This document shows positions 11,414 through 22,800 of a DNA stretch of 64,000 bases, in pieces. A program made the translations under genes and the position numbers. Numbering within the stretch: the stretch's first letter is position 1; each line of letters starts with the position of its first letter. Origin of the DNA: Oscheius dolichura (taxonomy: Eukaryota > Nematoda > Chromadorea > Rhabditida > Rhabditidae); assembly GCA_932521035.1 (NCBI GenBank), contig OW051492.1:9114001-9178000 (forward strand), written 5' to 3'. A model generated the notes under the pieces. That model worked only from the letters and a program-made list of their open reading frames with translations. It had not been told where the DNA came from and did not search any database.

Positions 11414-12499
11414 ATTCTTCCGCGTCTAGGCGTTTTGCAGAGAGGGAGAGAGAGCGGCAAAGATAACGGCAGAGGCCAGCTGGAGCCGGCAGTCAGCTGA
11501 AATGAACGTTGTTTACACACGGGGGACGGATGTTGATTCAGATTGCGGAAAATATGAGAAAAGGGGGAGAAAACAAGGACACCGCGAAGGGGAGCAAGAA
11601 TAAAAGGTCAGAGAAAGCGAGGACTTGTAAAATTAGCCGGCTAGCTGGGGGAACGTGTTCCACCCGCTCTCTGCTGTTGTAAAGTGGTCTGGACAGCGCG
11701 GCGCGAAAGGGGCAGCCGTTCCTCCAAACACATACAAATACACACCCTCTTATCAAAAACAATCGCAGAAAACAATCACGGGTCTAGAGAAGAAGAAAAG
11801 GAGCAAACAGGCTGCTAACGAAGAAGACTGCGAGATTCGGACGAATATGGATGGGTGGACATGGTGGGCATGGTGGGCATGGTGGGCATGGTGGACATGG
11901 TGGACATGGTGGGCATGGTGGGCATGGTGGACATGGTGGGCATGGTGGGCATGGTGGGCATGGTGGGCATGGTGGGCATGGTGGGCATGGTGGACATGGT
12001 GGACATGGTGGGCATGGTGGACATGGTGGTCTCTTCTTCTAGTTGCCTCCCATCTTTCGGGAAGCTGTTCCAAAATTAGCTGTCAACCTCTATTTTCATA
12101 GGGCCAGATGGTATTAGTTAGTACCTCAAACTTGGGTAATTAAACCGATGATAACGGGCCATCGTGGGTGACAGGGCACGTGGGCTGCCGATAGATGACT
12201 GTTTTGTTAATGTCCTCCGTCTTTGATCTTCCTCCCACTGTCTGCGGCTGCCTTACGGAGTCATCCACCTTATCTTTTCATTTTGATCGACCCTTTTTCC
12301 TTCCCCTTTTCATGTTTTAAGTGTTAAAGAAGTTGAAATATTGTTCTTTCGAAGTAGAAGGCCCTCCAAATTATGGGGAACGCCCAGAACACGACTTCCT
12401 AGACGCGAGGAGGGCCTCGAATCGCGTCTGCTGCTTCAATCTACTCTAATTTCCAGGATTTCTCAGCTTTCTTTTTTACAAGACGTTCAAAGCAGCAGG
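11414..12499. other. Divergent intergenic region with minisatellite
   Basis: Separates the minus-strand F-box gene (start 11413) from the plus-strand one (start 12500), so it should hold both promoters. It contains the 9-bp tandem repeat at 11850-12027. Open frames through the repeat are discussed as rejected. Confidence 0.5.
11850..12027. repeat. 9-bp minisatellite, about 20 units of GGTGGGCAT/GGTGGACAT
   Basis: Unit GGTGGGCAT alternates irregularly with GGTGGACAT. A short degenerate stretch of the reverse complement (GCCCACCAT, GTCCACCA) occurs at 52850-52905. Because the unit is 9 nt, all six frames are open, for example a Gly-Gly-His repeat on the plus strand and a His-rich one on the minus strand. 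Confidence 0.9.
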
Positions 12500-15041
12500 A
12501 TGGTTTTCGGTAACGTGAAAAAGTCGGTTCTTGGAGTTTTCAACAAGGAGGAAGGTATGCCCCTTTTAACTTTATTACCCGCTCTCTTATTCAGAATCCC
12601 CGCCGCGTTTGAATGTGTGGAAAAAGATGAAGAAGGGAAAAAGAGCCCTGAAATGGAAAGCCGCCATTGTTTGGGAGTATTTCTTTGACTACGAGGCCGC
12701 TTTCCGAAAATTACAACTTGAAATGGTCCGAGATGAACTCAAGAAAAACTTGAAGAGCCCAGCTGAACGTGAGCTAATTCTACGTGTTGGGAAATTTTTG
12801 AGTATTTACAGAGATTAAAATGCTCCGAATGGAAATAATCTGGAAGCAGAAGGAAACCTTCCCGGACTTTGCTACTCTGCCGCCTGAATTGATGCTAAAA
12901 ATCGTGAAGAAGGCGAGTTTTTCTTTAAAAATATAGGGTAGATCCCAATTTTAACCATTTTCAAGTTACAAAAACATTGAGAGTAATCCGTTTTCAAAGT
13001 AAAAGAGTACCTCCACAGCCTCTGGAATTCCAGTTTTCGCCATTTCCAAAGCTGGACGAGTCTTCATGATCTGCTTGACGGTTTCAGGTCCCTAAAAATA
13101 CTTTTTCGAGATTTTCTCATACAGTTTTGCTTGAAATAGACTCTCTACAAATTAGAAAACACTGTTTGGCTCAATATTTATCAAGTCGTTATCAATTTTT
13201 CCCGGGAGAGGTGATTCATAAAGGCTTTTCTGCTCTCATAGGTGACGGTTCTAAACGACCTGGGCGGATTGATATCGTTCCTTGGTCTGTTTCGGATCGA
13301 ATCGGATCAGATTGGATAAAATAACAAGCTAAACTTCTTTAAAAGGTGTAATCTAAACCCTGAACGTCCTTTTGGCTGATTTCCCTAGTAATTCGAAATA
13401 TTCCAGTGCCAAGCGATTCCGTACGTCCGTCTCCGCCAATCCTGCCGTGGCGTCAACAAATTCTGTGAGACTAATCGCCGTCATCTTGGAGTCTATATTT
13501 ATCGAAAACACCCGCACCTGTTTCTATTGACTTCGATGAAAAAGACCTACCCCTTCTATAAGCAGATCACGGTACCGTACACTTCTTTTTTATAGTGAAT
13601 TTTTAGAATGACGAAGAAGAAGACAATACTCCTTATGTTGTGGTAGATTATGGCAGGTTGCACGGAGAGGCTACATTGAAAATGCCATTGAACCGGGAAA
13701 CTTTGAGCCGATTCAGGGATTCCATTAGCGGATTCCATTTTCCTGACATTTCCATCGTTGGTTTTTCTTCTTTTTTTTTTGACTGCGTAGCATTTAATCC
13801 TCAGTATTGGTAGCTTTTTTCAGCTGAATTACAATGACCCCGAGGATAAAGAAGGAAATGAAAAATTCAAAGAGGCTCTGGATTGTTTTATTCAAATTTT
13901 GCCGGATATCCACGCGGTGACACTAAATGTTGGAGGGTTAACGAAGGAACAATATGACAGAGTGACTTCCAAGCTGGATCTCGATTGTCTGCGCCTGGTA
14001 AAATCGAAAATCAATGAAGAATTGATTGAAACGAAGCTGGCGATGGTGAGAAACAAGAGAAGGAAACTGAAGAATATTCAGGATATCGACTGGTTCAACT
14101 GCTGCTTCCCGTCCCCTCCTGAACTACTAGACATTCGTGCTCTGCTCAAAACGAAAGCAATCGCTACGATTAGTTTTGGTCGTTATGCCAATTTCTTTGG
14201 CTGGAGCTCTATGGAACAGATTTTGAAGGTACAGTCCATTTCCAATGTATATTCCTTTGAATAACCTCTCCATTACGGGACAAGGGTTGAAAGCTTCCTG
14301 GTCCCGTAGTGGAGACACGCCGCCAAATTCAAATCCGTAGAATATCCGCTGGACTATAAGAGTTTATTTGACTCTGGAGTCAAATCAGCGTTTCTTATGA
14401 AATTCCCCTTTTCAGGACTACAAAACGGAACTACCGGAATTTTATTCTTATCTCTTTTCCTTTGACGATGATCTTAATATATACACAATGGATTTGACCT
14501 CTAAAGAAGGATCGTTTCTGCCGACAGACGGACTTCACATTGGTCCCCTCAAACTCAAGGAAATCCCTAACGCGGTTGTTGAGTGCCCTTATAATCTGGT
14601 GAGTATTATTATTTGGTGTGATCTTTATGGCGTTTTCCTCATTATAATGTTTGTCGAAAAAATTCCCTTTTAAATGAGGCGCGCGCGTGTTCAACTCGAA
14701 GAAATACAGTAATCCATAAATTTTGAAGAAAAACAGTACCTTTTCAGGAAAAGAAAGAAGACTACTGGTTCAGTCAAATTGGACCTAACCGGTGGATGTT
14801 AACAAAGGTTACCCGTAAACAGTGGCTATTTTCTACAGGTGTTATTATTGGCTTGATTGCGATCAATGGAAATGGACGCTTGAACACGGCTTTCCTGAAA
14901 ATCACTGAAGACATACTTCTCAACGGAGATGCTATGGATCAATCGGAAATCTATGAAAAGTTGGAAGAAGCCGAAACCTTGGAGGAGAAAAAGCAAGCAG
15001 TGCTGGATTATCTAGAGTATGTACCGTGCCGATATTTGTAA
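12500..15041 (+). CDS. F-box family protein with N-terminal basic module (508 aa)
   Basis: Exons 12500-12554, 12595-12768, 12812-12912, 13407-13571, 13607-13756, 13824-14228, 14416-14598, 14748-15041. Residues 1-80 form a module (VKKSVLGVFNKEE, then KKGKRALKWKAA, WEYFFDYEAAFRKLQLEMVR) shared with the genes at 15434 and 22801. The F-box follows (FATLPPELMLKIVKK / CQAIPYVRLRQSC), then the common C-terminal exons. Two oddities: the donor after 12912 is GC (AAG|GCGAGT) instead of GT. Also, the intron that separates the NIQ exon in paralogues is absent; 27 nt (14041-14067) are read through in frame. The module is basic and probably helical. Likely SCF-type adaptor; the module's role is unknown. 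Confidence 0.8.
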
Positions 15042-15433
15042 TAATACACAAATAAAGATACTTTGTATTAAAAACAATAAGCTCCAGTGTTTTTAAATAC
15101 ATTAAAATGTAGTTGTAATTAGCAGAACATAGTATGAATAAAAGTCCCTAGTCCGTGATCTTGCCTATAATACCGTTTTCTGATATTTCCAGTCGGTTGT
15201 CGCTGTTCCAAGGCTTCCTTCGATCTTTCTTTTATTCTACCTCATTTTTCCTTCCATTTGCCGTATTTAAACTGTACAGATTAACTCAAAGATTCCTTTC
15301 TATCAGTTAGAAAAGTCCAATTTATGTAGACCCCCAAGAAAGCGCTCTCCTGAAAGCAATGACATTCTAACAACGCAGCTTTTTCTTGTCTTTATCCTTT
15401 TCTTTAGAATTTCTCTAGTTTCTTCCTTTCAAG
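15042..15433. other. Short intergenic spacer between tandem F-box genes
   Basis: AATAAAG near 15050 is a plausible poly(A) signal for the upstream gene. Otherwise AT-rich with no coding signal; probably contains the promoter of the next gene. Confidence 0.4.
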
Positions 15434-17318
15434 ATGGTTTTCGAATGGAAGAACTCGGTTCTTGGCCTGTTCAATGGGAAGGAAGGTAGTTTTCCCGTAT
15501 GACTCTGTTAACCGCTACCTTATTTAGGCTCCTCTCCACGTTTGGATGTGCAGAACAAATTGAAGAAGGGACGAAAGTTTCTGAAGAAGAAGGCTAGCCG
15601 GGCGTGGGACTTCTTGTTTGGATACGAGGCCGCCTTCGCAAAACTACAGCTGAAAATATTGCGAGATGAACTGGAGGAGAGCGGACTGACGGTAGCTGGA
15701 CGTGAATTAAATCTTGATTGCTTGGAATTTTAAAATTTTCTAGAAATCCAAATTCTTCGTAGGGAAAGAGAGATTGAGAAGCGAAGGAGGCTGCTTTTTT
15801 GTTTTGCTTCTCTGCCAGCGGAACTATTGCTGAAAATAGTTCAGAAAGTGAGTTTTCTATTGATTTCCCATTAAAAAATAGTGAATAACCAGTAGTTCGA
15901 AATATTCCAGTGCCAAGCTATTCCCTACGTCCGTCTCCGTCAATCCTGCCAAGATATGAACACATTTTGTGAGCATTATCATCGCCATCTTGGAATCTAC
16001 ATTTACCGTAAGAAGCCGGAGCTATTTCTGTTGAATTCAATGAAGCAGACTGTCCCCTTCCACAGGAAAACGGAGGTACCCTATTCGTCTTCCTTTTTAT
16101 CAATTTTTAAGCAAAATGGAGAAGATATTGATGTTCCTTACGCCGTGGTTGAATACAGTAGACTCTTTGGTGAGGCAAATTTGAAAATGCCTCTGAATAG
16201 CGAAACTTTGACCAAATTCAAGCAAGCCATTAGTGGATTCAATTTTCCTGAAGTTTCCATTGTAAGTGGCCCTTTTTGAAATTTTTGGCTGTTGAATACC
16301 AAGTTTGACGTTTTTTTAGCTGAATTACAATGATCCCAGTGATGAGGAAGGAAATAAAGAATTCAGTGAGGCATTCGACTTTTTTATGGAGATTCTCGCC
16401 GATCTCCATGTGGATACCCTGAATATTAAAGGTCTAACTAGGGAACAGTACGAGAGGGTCATTCCCAAATTGGATGTCGACTGTCTACGGCTAAGAAAAT
16501 CAAAAATTAACGAGGAACTGATGGAAATAGGCCTGGCAAAGGTAAAACATAAACGAAATTCATTTAAAAAATATTGTTCAGAATATTCGCCATTTTTCCT
16601 GTACATTTTCATCTCCCCCGGATTACATTGACTTTGAAGCTCTCTTGGACCAGAAATCGACAGCGGTCATCGAATTGGGACTCTGGGTCTTTGATTGGAG
16701 CAGTCTTCCATATATTCTACTGGTAGGAGCGTTTGGCTCTATTCCTTTTGAATTAGAGGCTAACGGGATACTTTCAGGAAATGCTCGAGATGTATCAGTG
16801 CTACATTTCTTTCCAAGAGAATCCAATTTTTTATCAAGTTGATCTAACCCCCAAAATAGAACCGATACTGCCGACGAATGCAATCCATATCGGACCCCTC
16901 CAACCCAAGGAAATTCCCAACGCGATGGTGAATTGCTCAACCATCCAGGTACCGTAATCATTTTCTATATATTGCCGTTTTTTTTGTAAATAGATACAGT
17001 AAAAAATATATATAATTTTAGGAGGTAAAATTGGACCATTGGATACTTGAAATTGGTACAAACCACTATATAGTGATTGCCGCCTCCCGTGCGTTGTGGC
17101 CTTTCTGTACAGGCGTCTGCCTTTCCTTCGGCCGGCTCTATGGAAAAAAACAGCTAAACATGGTGTTCGTCATACTTTTGGAGGAGCTACTCCTCAATGG
17201 TTCCGCAATTGATTTTTCCAATTTTTATGAAAAACTGATGGGCGCTGAGACTTTGGAGGAGAAAAAGCAAGAGATGCTGGACTATTTGGAATATATTTCC
17301 TCGTTGTATTTGGAATAA
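15434..17318 (+). CDS. F-box family protein with N-terminal basic module (491 aa)
   Basis: Nine exons: 15434-15485, 15528-15701, 15744-15847, 15911-16075, 16112-16261, 16320-16541, 16582-16722, 16778-16948, 17022-17318. Module: WKNSVLGLFNGKE, KLKKGRKFLKKKASRAWDFL, FGYEAAFAKLQLKILRDELE. F-box: FASLPAELLLKIVQK then CQAIPYVRLRQSC. This is the cleanest version of the family, with canonical sites throughout; it keeps the intron that the 12500 gene has lost. The protein ends LEEKKQEMLDYLEYISSLYLE, almost as in the minus-strand gene at 8982, so those two C-termini may have exchanged sequence. Expected cytosolic or nuclear ubiquitin-ligase adaptor; the substrate is not predictable. Confidence 0.82.
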
Positions 17319-17805
17319 AAATGTACAATTCTTCTGTTTGTTCATCGGAATTAGCCGGGTGGCCTTCGAGGGGTACTGTAACTGAACTAGGCATATGACC
17401 ATATCCTTCGTATACTAATAAAACTAAAAAAAAAGAGAGGTCAATGGATTTGGGGGCCTCGATTCCGTTCACTTTTTGAGTTCCTTTAAATTTTGGTAAG
17501 AATTTTAAAGAGGCCACCAGGGAATTTGGAAGGCCTCCCCAGCTTCATGTGGGATTACGACGACCATCTATCCAATTCAATTCAAGAGTATACGGTAATT
17601 CTGTTTCTTCTCTTTTTAGCTTTCCATTACAGTGGCCGTGCGCGATAACAAAGAAAGCAACGGCTCCTCAGCCCGCCGAAAAAAAAGCGCCGCCCATTTC
17701 GCTTTGCTCCGGCTTCTTCGCATCAGCTTTCCCTCTTATCGCTTTGTTCCTCACTTTCCCTTGCCATTATCTAATTCCTATCATTTTTAGCGTCTCCAAA
17801 CCACT
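17319..17805. other. Intergenic spacer, possible non-coding upstream exon
   Basis: Contains a TTTTTAG acceptor-like site 15 nt before the ATG at 17806, which may be a trans-splice or UTR splice site. An open frame across 17549-17809 is Pro/Ala-rich but has no family match. Confidence 0.35.
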
Positions 17806-19905
17806 ATGAAATCCAATCAATTTTTGGAATTACCCCCAGAGATGAAGATTGAAATCATTCGAAAGGTGAGTCTCATTTTTGAAAGAACATCTTCATATTT
17901 TGCCCATTTCGGTCATTCTCAGCCTTTATTTCTACAGTAAATGAGCTCGTTTCAGTGTCACGCCATCCCGTACGTCCATCTCCGTCAGAGTTGTCGATTT
18001 ATAGACGATTTCTGTGAGCAGAACAGGACGAGACTCGGTATTTACTGCTACCAGAAGAAGCCCCACCTCTACCTCCTGGCAGATTTGGATATCGCTCCGT
18101 TCGATCGCTTCAATCGACAGGTACAGTACTCCCTCTATCTGGACACAATTCTTCCATGTTCAGAAAGATATCGACGGCTTCCATGTGGTCATAAATTACG
18201 GTAAAAATAATGGCGATCGTAATTTTTCTGTTCCAATGACCCAGGAGAATATTTCGAAGATTAGAAGCTCCCTATCCGGATTTGCCTTTACCGATGTCAC
18301 TGTGGTACGTAAATTAAAGAACTGTGGGGTACTGTAGCTATACAGGCAATACAGTAGTCCTTTAAATTAATCGTGAGAAAAAAAATTTGGTTCAGAAAAA
18401 CCGTGATGCCACAACCTATGAGCAGGACAAGGAGTTTGATGGCGCGCTACAATATTTCCTGGAAGCTACAGTAGATTTGAAGGTGAAATCCTTGAAATTG
18501 GATAACTTGACGTCGGAACAAGTTCAAATGATGGTCAGCAGATGGAAGATTCAAAAGGCCGGTGTTCATCGTCATGGGTCAGCAGAGATCTTGGAAATTG
18601 AGGCTTTGAAGGTAGGATACTGTAGTTCATAAAAAATGAAAGAGGGTGAGTATGAAATTCGTCGGGGATACTATTTTTTCCGGGGAAAGGGAATCTGGAC
18701 TGAACCCCGTCGTTTGGAAAGCTTCAAAATCTCGTTTACACAAATGGACAAACTCTCAGGGGCGCCGCGTTACGTAACATATCCTCCGTCAAAGTTTGCG
18801 GGGCTACAGATTTTTTGTCGGGGTGGTTGAGATGTAACTGGGTTCATTAGAATCGTCTTGACGTGCTCTCCAACATGGTCATTAAATTTTTGAAATCGTC
18901 CAAGAAATGGCCGAGATACGGGCGCAAACACCCGACACTACCGGCTACGCCCAAAAAACGGGCGCGCCCGAAATTGGCCGTTTTGCCCATGTATGCTCAT
19001 TTCTATATTCATGTTTATGCATTTCAGAAGGTAGAAAATGTTGGTTACGCGTGTTTCCCGAAGATCGACCAGAAAACAATAGAGGAGGTCTTCATCCGCC
19101 GGCAGACCGCCTTCCTCTGCGTATGGGAACTATCGGCTAATGTAGCTTGGGCAGCTTTGAAGAACGTTCTCAAGGTTACTTTCCATTTATTTAGCTTAAA
19201 ATGTACCATTTTCAGACGTGGACAAAACGGTCACAATCCTCTCGTTTTGAGTTAGTTTTTGGTGAAACTCCTGATTACATAAATGCGGAGATAGGTCTGG
19301 ATCTTCGCCTGCCGGAAGGAGCATTTTATCTCGGGAATTTTGTGAAATCCATGAAGAAAGTCACCCAATCAAAGGTAGGTGCTGTTCAGTTAATTAAAAA
19401 CTACCGTATCCCGTCAAATAATGAGGCATAAACTGTCCCGTAAGCATGCTCTAATCAAACAGCAAGTAAAAGTACCGTATCCGTCGTACTTTCACACGAT
19501 TTTCTTACAATTTTTTTGAGGAAAAGTTACAGTAACCCTATGAGTTTCAAGGAACAGTTAATTTCATATTTTTTTCAGGAAACAAAATGGGATATTTGGC
19601 TGAATAAACTCATAGGAGAAGAAGACAGGTGGCAGCTGGTCTCCTTGCGAAGAATTGCCTATACCAACTATACCGAAGTTTTCCTCACGTGTCGAATCCT
19701 CTTCTCTACAAACGACCTCATTTTGAAGTTGTTGGATCTGTTGGGCCGTATTTATCCCCGATGCCCCTTGGACTGTTCGGGATTTTATGAAAAATTGGAG
19801 AAAAGTACGAGCAGTCTGAAAAACGTCAAAGAAGAATTCAACGGCATTGCCCAATCTATTGGAACGTTTGTGAACGGCCAGGAAACTTTTGAAGACTTAT
19901 TTTAA
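17806..19905 (+). CDS. F-box family protein, seven exons (404 aa)
   Basis: Exons 17806-17865, 17956-18120, 18164-18304, 18396-18611, 19028-19174, 19216-19374, 19579-19905; all phase 0. F-box: FLELPPEMKIEIIRK then CHAIPYVHLRQSCRFIDDFC. Middle exons read DGFHVVINYGKNNGD, SLSGFAFTDVTV and LKLDNLTSEQVQMMVSRW, so it groups with the left-edge gene and not with its immediate neighbours. There is no N-terminal module. Intron 4 (18612-19027) contains the 240-bp dispersed repeat. The donor after 19174 (GTTACT) is weak but phase-consistent. Role by family: SCF ubiquitin-ligase adaptor. Confidence 0.8.
18757..18996. repeat. Dispersed 240-bp repeat in F-box gene intron
   Basis: Second copy of the repeat at 9672-9912, in the same plus-strand orientation although the host genes face opposite ways. 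A third partial copy is at the left edge (1-65). Confidence 0.65.
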
Positions 19906-20710
19906 TCCATATCACTTATCAATATTGTGTAGAATAAAAATAAAATAGAAATTATACAGTCGTTTGTTTAAATTGTTTTAGGGTAGAACCCCGAAGCCTC
20001 CTTCCTACCCGCTTTAACCCCCAGTGTGAGGTCCATCGTTACACATTGGTTCCCTAGAAAGAGGAGAAGCTTCGATGGGAAAATAAATAACTGGGTGCCG
20101 GGCAGTCAGACGAGGACGGGAAGAGAGTAGAACGCGGGAAGGGTAGCGGGAATGGCCCAGTGTAACTGCCCAGCATTCTCGTTTTCCTCGCTGCCTCCCT
20201 GCTCCCCTCGTTACGTTTCTTTCCTTTATGTTTTCCTCTTTTTATTTACAGAATTTCCCTACAGTATCTATTTCAGTCCTGCATATCCGGACTCTTTCCT
20301 ATTCAAAAAGAAGTATTCCCAATGGAGTTGTCTCCCCTGCTCCTCTAGTTGGCTGTTTCAGCTCAATTGGGGGCCTTTTGGAATCTTCCTCCAGTCACTT
20401 GTAAGTTCTCGTATTTTCCGGAGGTAGCTTCTATTTTCTTCTCTTCTATTTTGGTCGGGGGCTATATATATAATAAATAAGCAAAATGGGACATTAGTTC
20501 CACGGGGTGCCCATCGTGTACCGACTTATGCCGCCCTCACTGACATCTCCATTTGAATTTAGCCCTTGCCCGCTGTTGTGTGGTGGTCAATCAAATGGTC
20601 AGAAAACGGTAGACGACAAGAAAAACTACCAGATTTTGACAACTTATCATGTCGAAATCACAAAGAAGTCGCTTTTCTTCGAATAAAACCATTCTTCCCC
20701 GTCAACAACC
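19906..20710. other. Intergenic
   Basis: AATAAAAATAAAAT near 19933 is a likely poly(A) signal of the F-box gene. Pyrimidine-rich, TATATATAATAAATAA near 20465. No coding exon supported. Confidence 0.45.
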
Positions 20711-20730
20711 TTTGGAAGTGGTCGTCTCCA
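20711..20730 (+). promoter_or_regulatory. Conserved pre-ATG element of the lysine-rich family
   Basis: TTTGGAAGTGGTCGTCTCCA immediately upstream of the ATG at 20731; closely matches the elements at 6583 and 25115. Confidence 0.5.
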
Positions 20731-21900
20731 ATGATTTTTCTTCTTCTCTTGAACTTCCTAGGTATTTTTTGATTCACTTTTTTATTGTTTGTACTATACA
20801 AAATGCGGCTACCCTTTCGGCTATAGCGTGGTTTAAACAGCGCCAAGGTTTCGTGAGATATAATTTTAATCTGCCTAAATTTGCGCTTCTCCATGAGCAA
20901 ATTTAACGGTTAATATAGTTCAAAATATAGCGTAAAGCGTGGGCTATTTAGTGCTATAAGTCATTTGGTAATCAACGTTGAAAATTACTTCTAGGCGCGT
21001 TTTTTATGGATGATAACATTGGGCCGGGCGCCCGGTTGTTGTTCACGCCGTAAAATTGTTCAAAAATCGGATAATGATGTTATTTTCAATGGGTAAAGTC
21101 TTCTATTTCAGTCTTGATCAATCTAATTCTATGTTCTAAGAAGCACCAGCCGAAGAAGAAGGGATCGCCGCATCGTAGCCGTGCCGCGACAACCGGCGGT
21201 ACTCCCATGTCTCCATATGAGAATTTTGGCAATGATATTGACACACAACTGGGACCCAACAAGAACGGCTCCAATAGGAATAAGGGCAAAAACAAGGACA
21301 AGGACAAGGACAAGAAGCAGAGTCTGATGAAGGTGGCCGAGACGCAGGAAGAGGGACCCGACTCGCCGGTTGGCCAGGAGAAGAAGACCGGCAGCAAGCC
21401 GAAGGACGACGTGGTAATGGAAGAGACCCAAAAAGAAGAGAACCAAAATGAGCCGGAGAAAAAGGACGAGAAGCCACCGACCACCGACCGGCTCAAAATC
21501 ACCGGATAATGGAATGAAGACAGCCGCTCCCCAGCCACCGGCCGGGCCGGCCCCGGCGTCGGCAGCCACCGCCGCCCAGCTGCCCAAGGAGACGAAGACC
21601 AACATCGAGCAGGTCAATGCCCAGTATCCGCCGACCACGACAGCGCCGGATAAAACGGGCAAACCGGAGGAAAAGAAGCCCGACACCAACAAGGGCACCA
21701 GCCAATTGGGAAAGCCGTCCCGCGGTGAGAACAATTCGACTTTTGACGATATAAAGTCGGATTGGAAGACGGAAAGCCAGAAGAAAGACGTCGCGGCAGC
21801 CGAGCCGAAGAAGACCAAGGACAAATCCGAACTGAAGCTGGCCGCCACGAAGGAAAGTGAAATGCAAATTGAGATGCCGCCGCCGGATGACAAGAAGTAG
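20731..21900 (+). CDS. Lysine-rich leader-peptide protein 3, reading frame uncertain
   Basis: Exon 1 is 20731-20761 (31 nt, MIFLLLLNFL), joined to exon 2 at 21112 (VLINLILCSKK). The exon-2 frame is open only to a stop at 21509. A second frame (to a stop at 21900) carries the family signature as STFDDIKSDWKTE, so the gene must switch frame between about 21414 and 21535. A 121-nt GT-AG intron, 21414-21534, would join the frames in phase 0 and give 232 aa; a simple 1-nt frameshift or assembly error is the alternative. The body is rich in Lys, Asn, Asp (KDKDKDKK) and then Pro/Ala. Closest in layout to the genes at 6604 and 7868. Confidence 0.6.
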
Positions 21901-22800
21901 CACCACCACCGCCACCAACCGGGCAGAGAAATACACTTAAATGTCTATTTTTTTTTCAATATTTGTAAGATATTCTCTCGTTTGGAGAAGAAAAAATAAA
22001 GAACTTCGTTCTCTATCTCTTGTGTTTATTGTTTCGTAATCATTATATTGTCAGTTACGGGAGTAACTTCATTGAAATCATTTATTACTATACAAAACAT
22101 ATTATTTAATCGGAACCGAGGAACCACGAACGTAGGGAGACCGTCTCAGCTGCTTCTTCATTATTCAGTTGATCCCGATGCAAATTAAAACCCGGATGCC
22201 GAATAATGTCCTCCGCTCGGCTTGACTTGCATCCAGGGAATAAATTGGTCGAAAAGGAACGAAAATTGCACATATTGATGACAGTCTATAGGCGCCGTTT
22301 TGAATAGCCCCCGGCGCACGATAAGGCCCGTCTATTCCCAGAAGATTTCTTAATCGGTAGTAGAACGGCGTTCCGTCGAAAAGCATTCGTTGAAGTCGTT
22401 TTTTTCAAGTCCGGCATGAGAAATAATTACCGTATTCCTTCAAAAGATGCCGTATCCTTTAATAATCTGGGCGATCGAAAAATAAAAGCTCTTCTCGATT
22501 AGAAAAAATCGTCCCAGGGAACTCCCAGATAGGGATCGGAAATTTGAAGCCCGGGCTTTCTATTCGATGGAATACGGTACTGTAGTGGTTGAATGAAGGA
22601 ATCAATTTGTTGAATAAAGACTATTGTTGGAAGCTCGTCTTTTAGGACCCCGATAGGGAGAGCATTGATGGAAAAGCGCTTTCCCTCCTGGACGCGATAC
22701 ATGTTTGGAAGCGTAGCTTTCGCTTACTGTCCAAATATACAAATAACGGCCAAAAATAGATAATCTTTCTGATATGTTTCTCTTATCCAAAGTCATCGGG
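21901..22800. other. Intergenic with possible F-box family remnant on the minus strand
   Basis: A minus-strand frame at 22702-22499 reads YRVQEGKRFSINALPIGVLK, resembling the exon of the 8982 gene with KEGPLLPSKAFHIGSLQIK. No intact neighbours were found, so this looks like a decayed exon. A second minus frame (22386-22165) has no match. AATAAAG near 21997 serves the upstream gene. Confidence 0.3.

Noticed and set aside
11850-12027. CRISPR-like array
   Set aside because: Units are contiguous 9-mers without spacers, in an animal genome.
11655-12101. Open frames through the minisatellite (Trp-rich, Gly-Gly-His and His-rich on either strand)
   Set aside because: A 9-nt unit without stops keeps every frame open, there are no splice-consistent flanks, and codon content only reflects the repeat.
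20152-20427. Ser/Phe-rich open frame downstream of the last F-box gene
   Set aside because: Pyrimidine-rich spacer, no splice partners, no similarity to local families.
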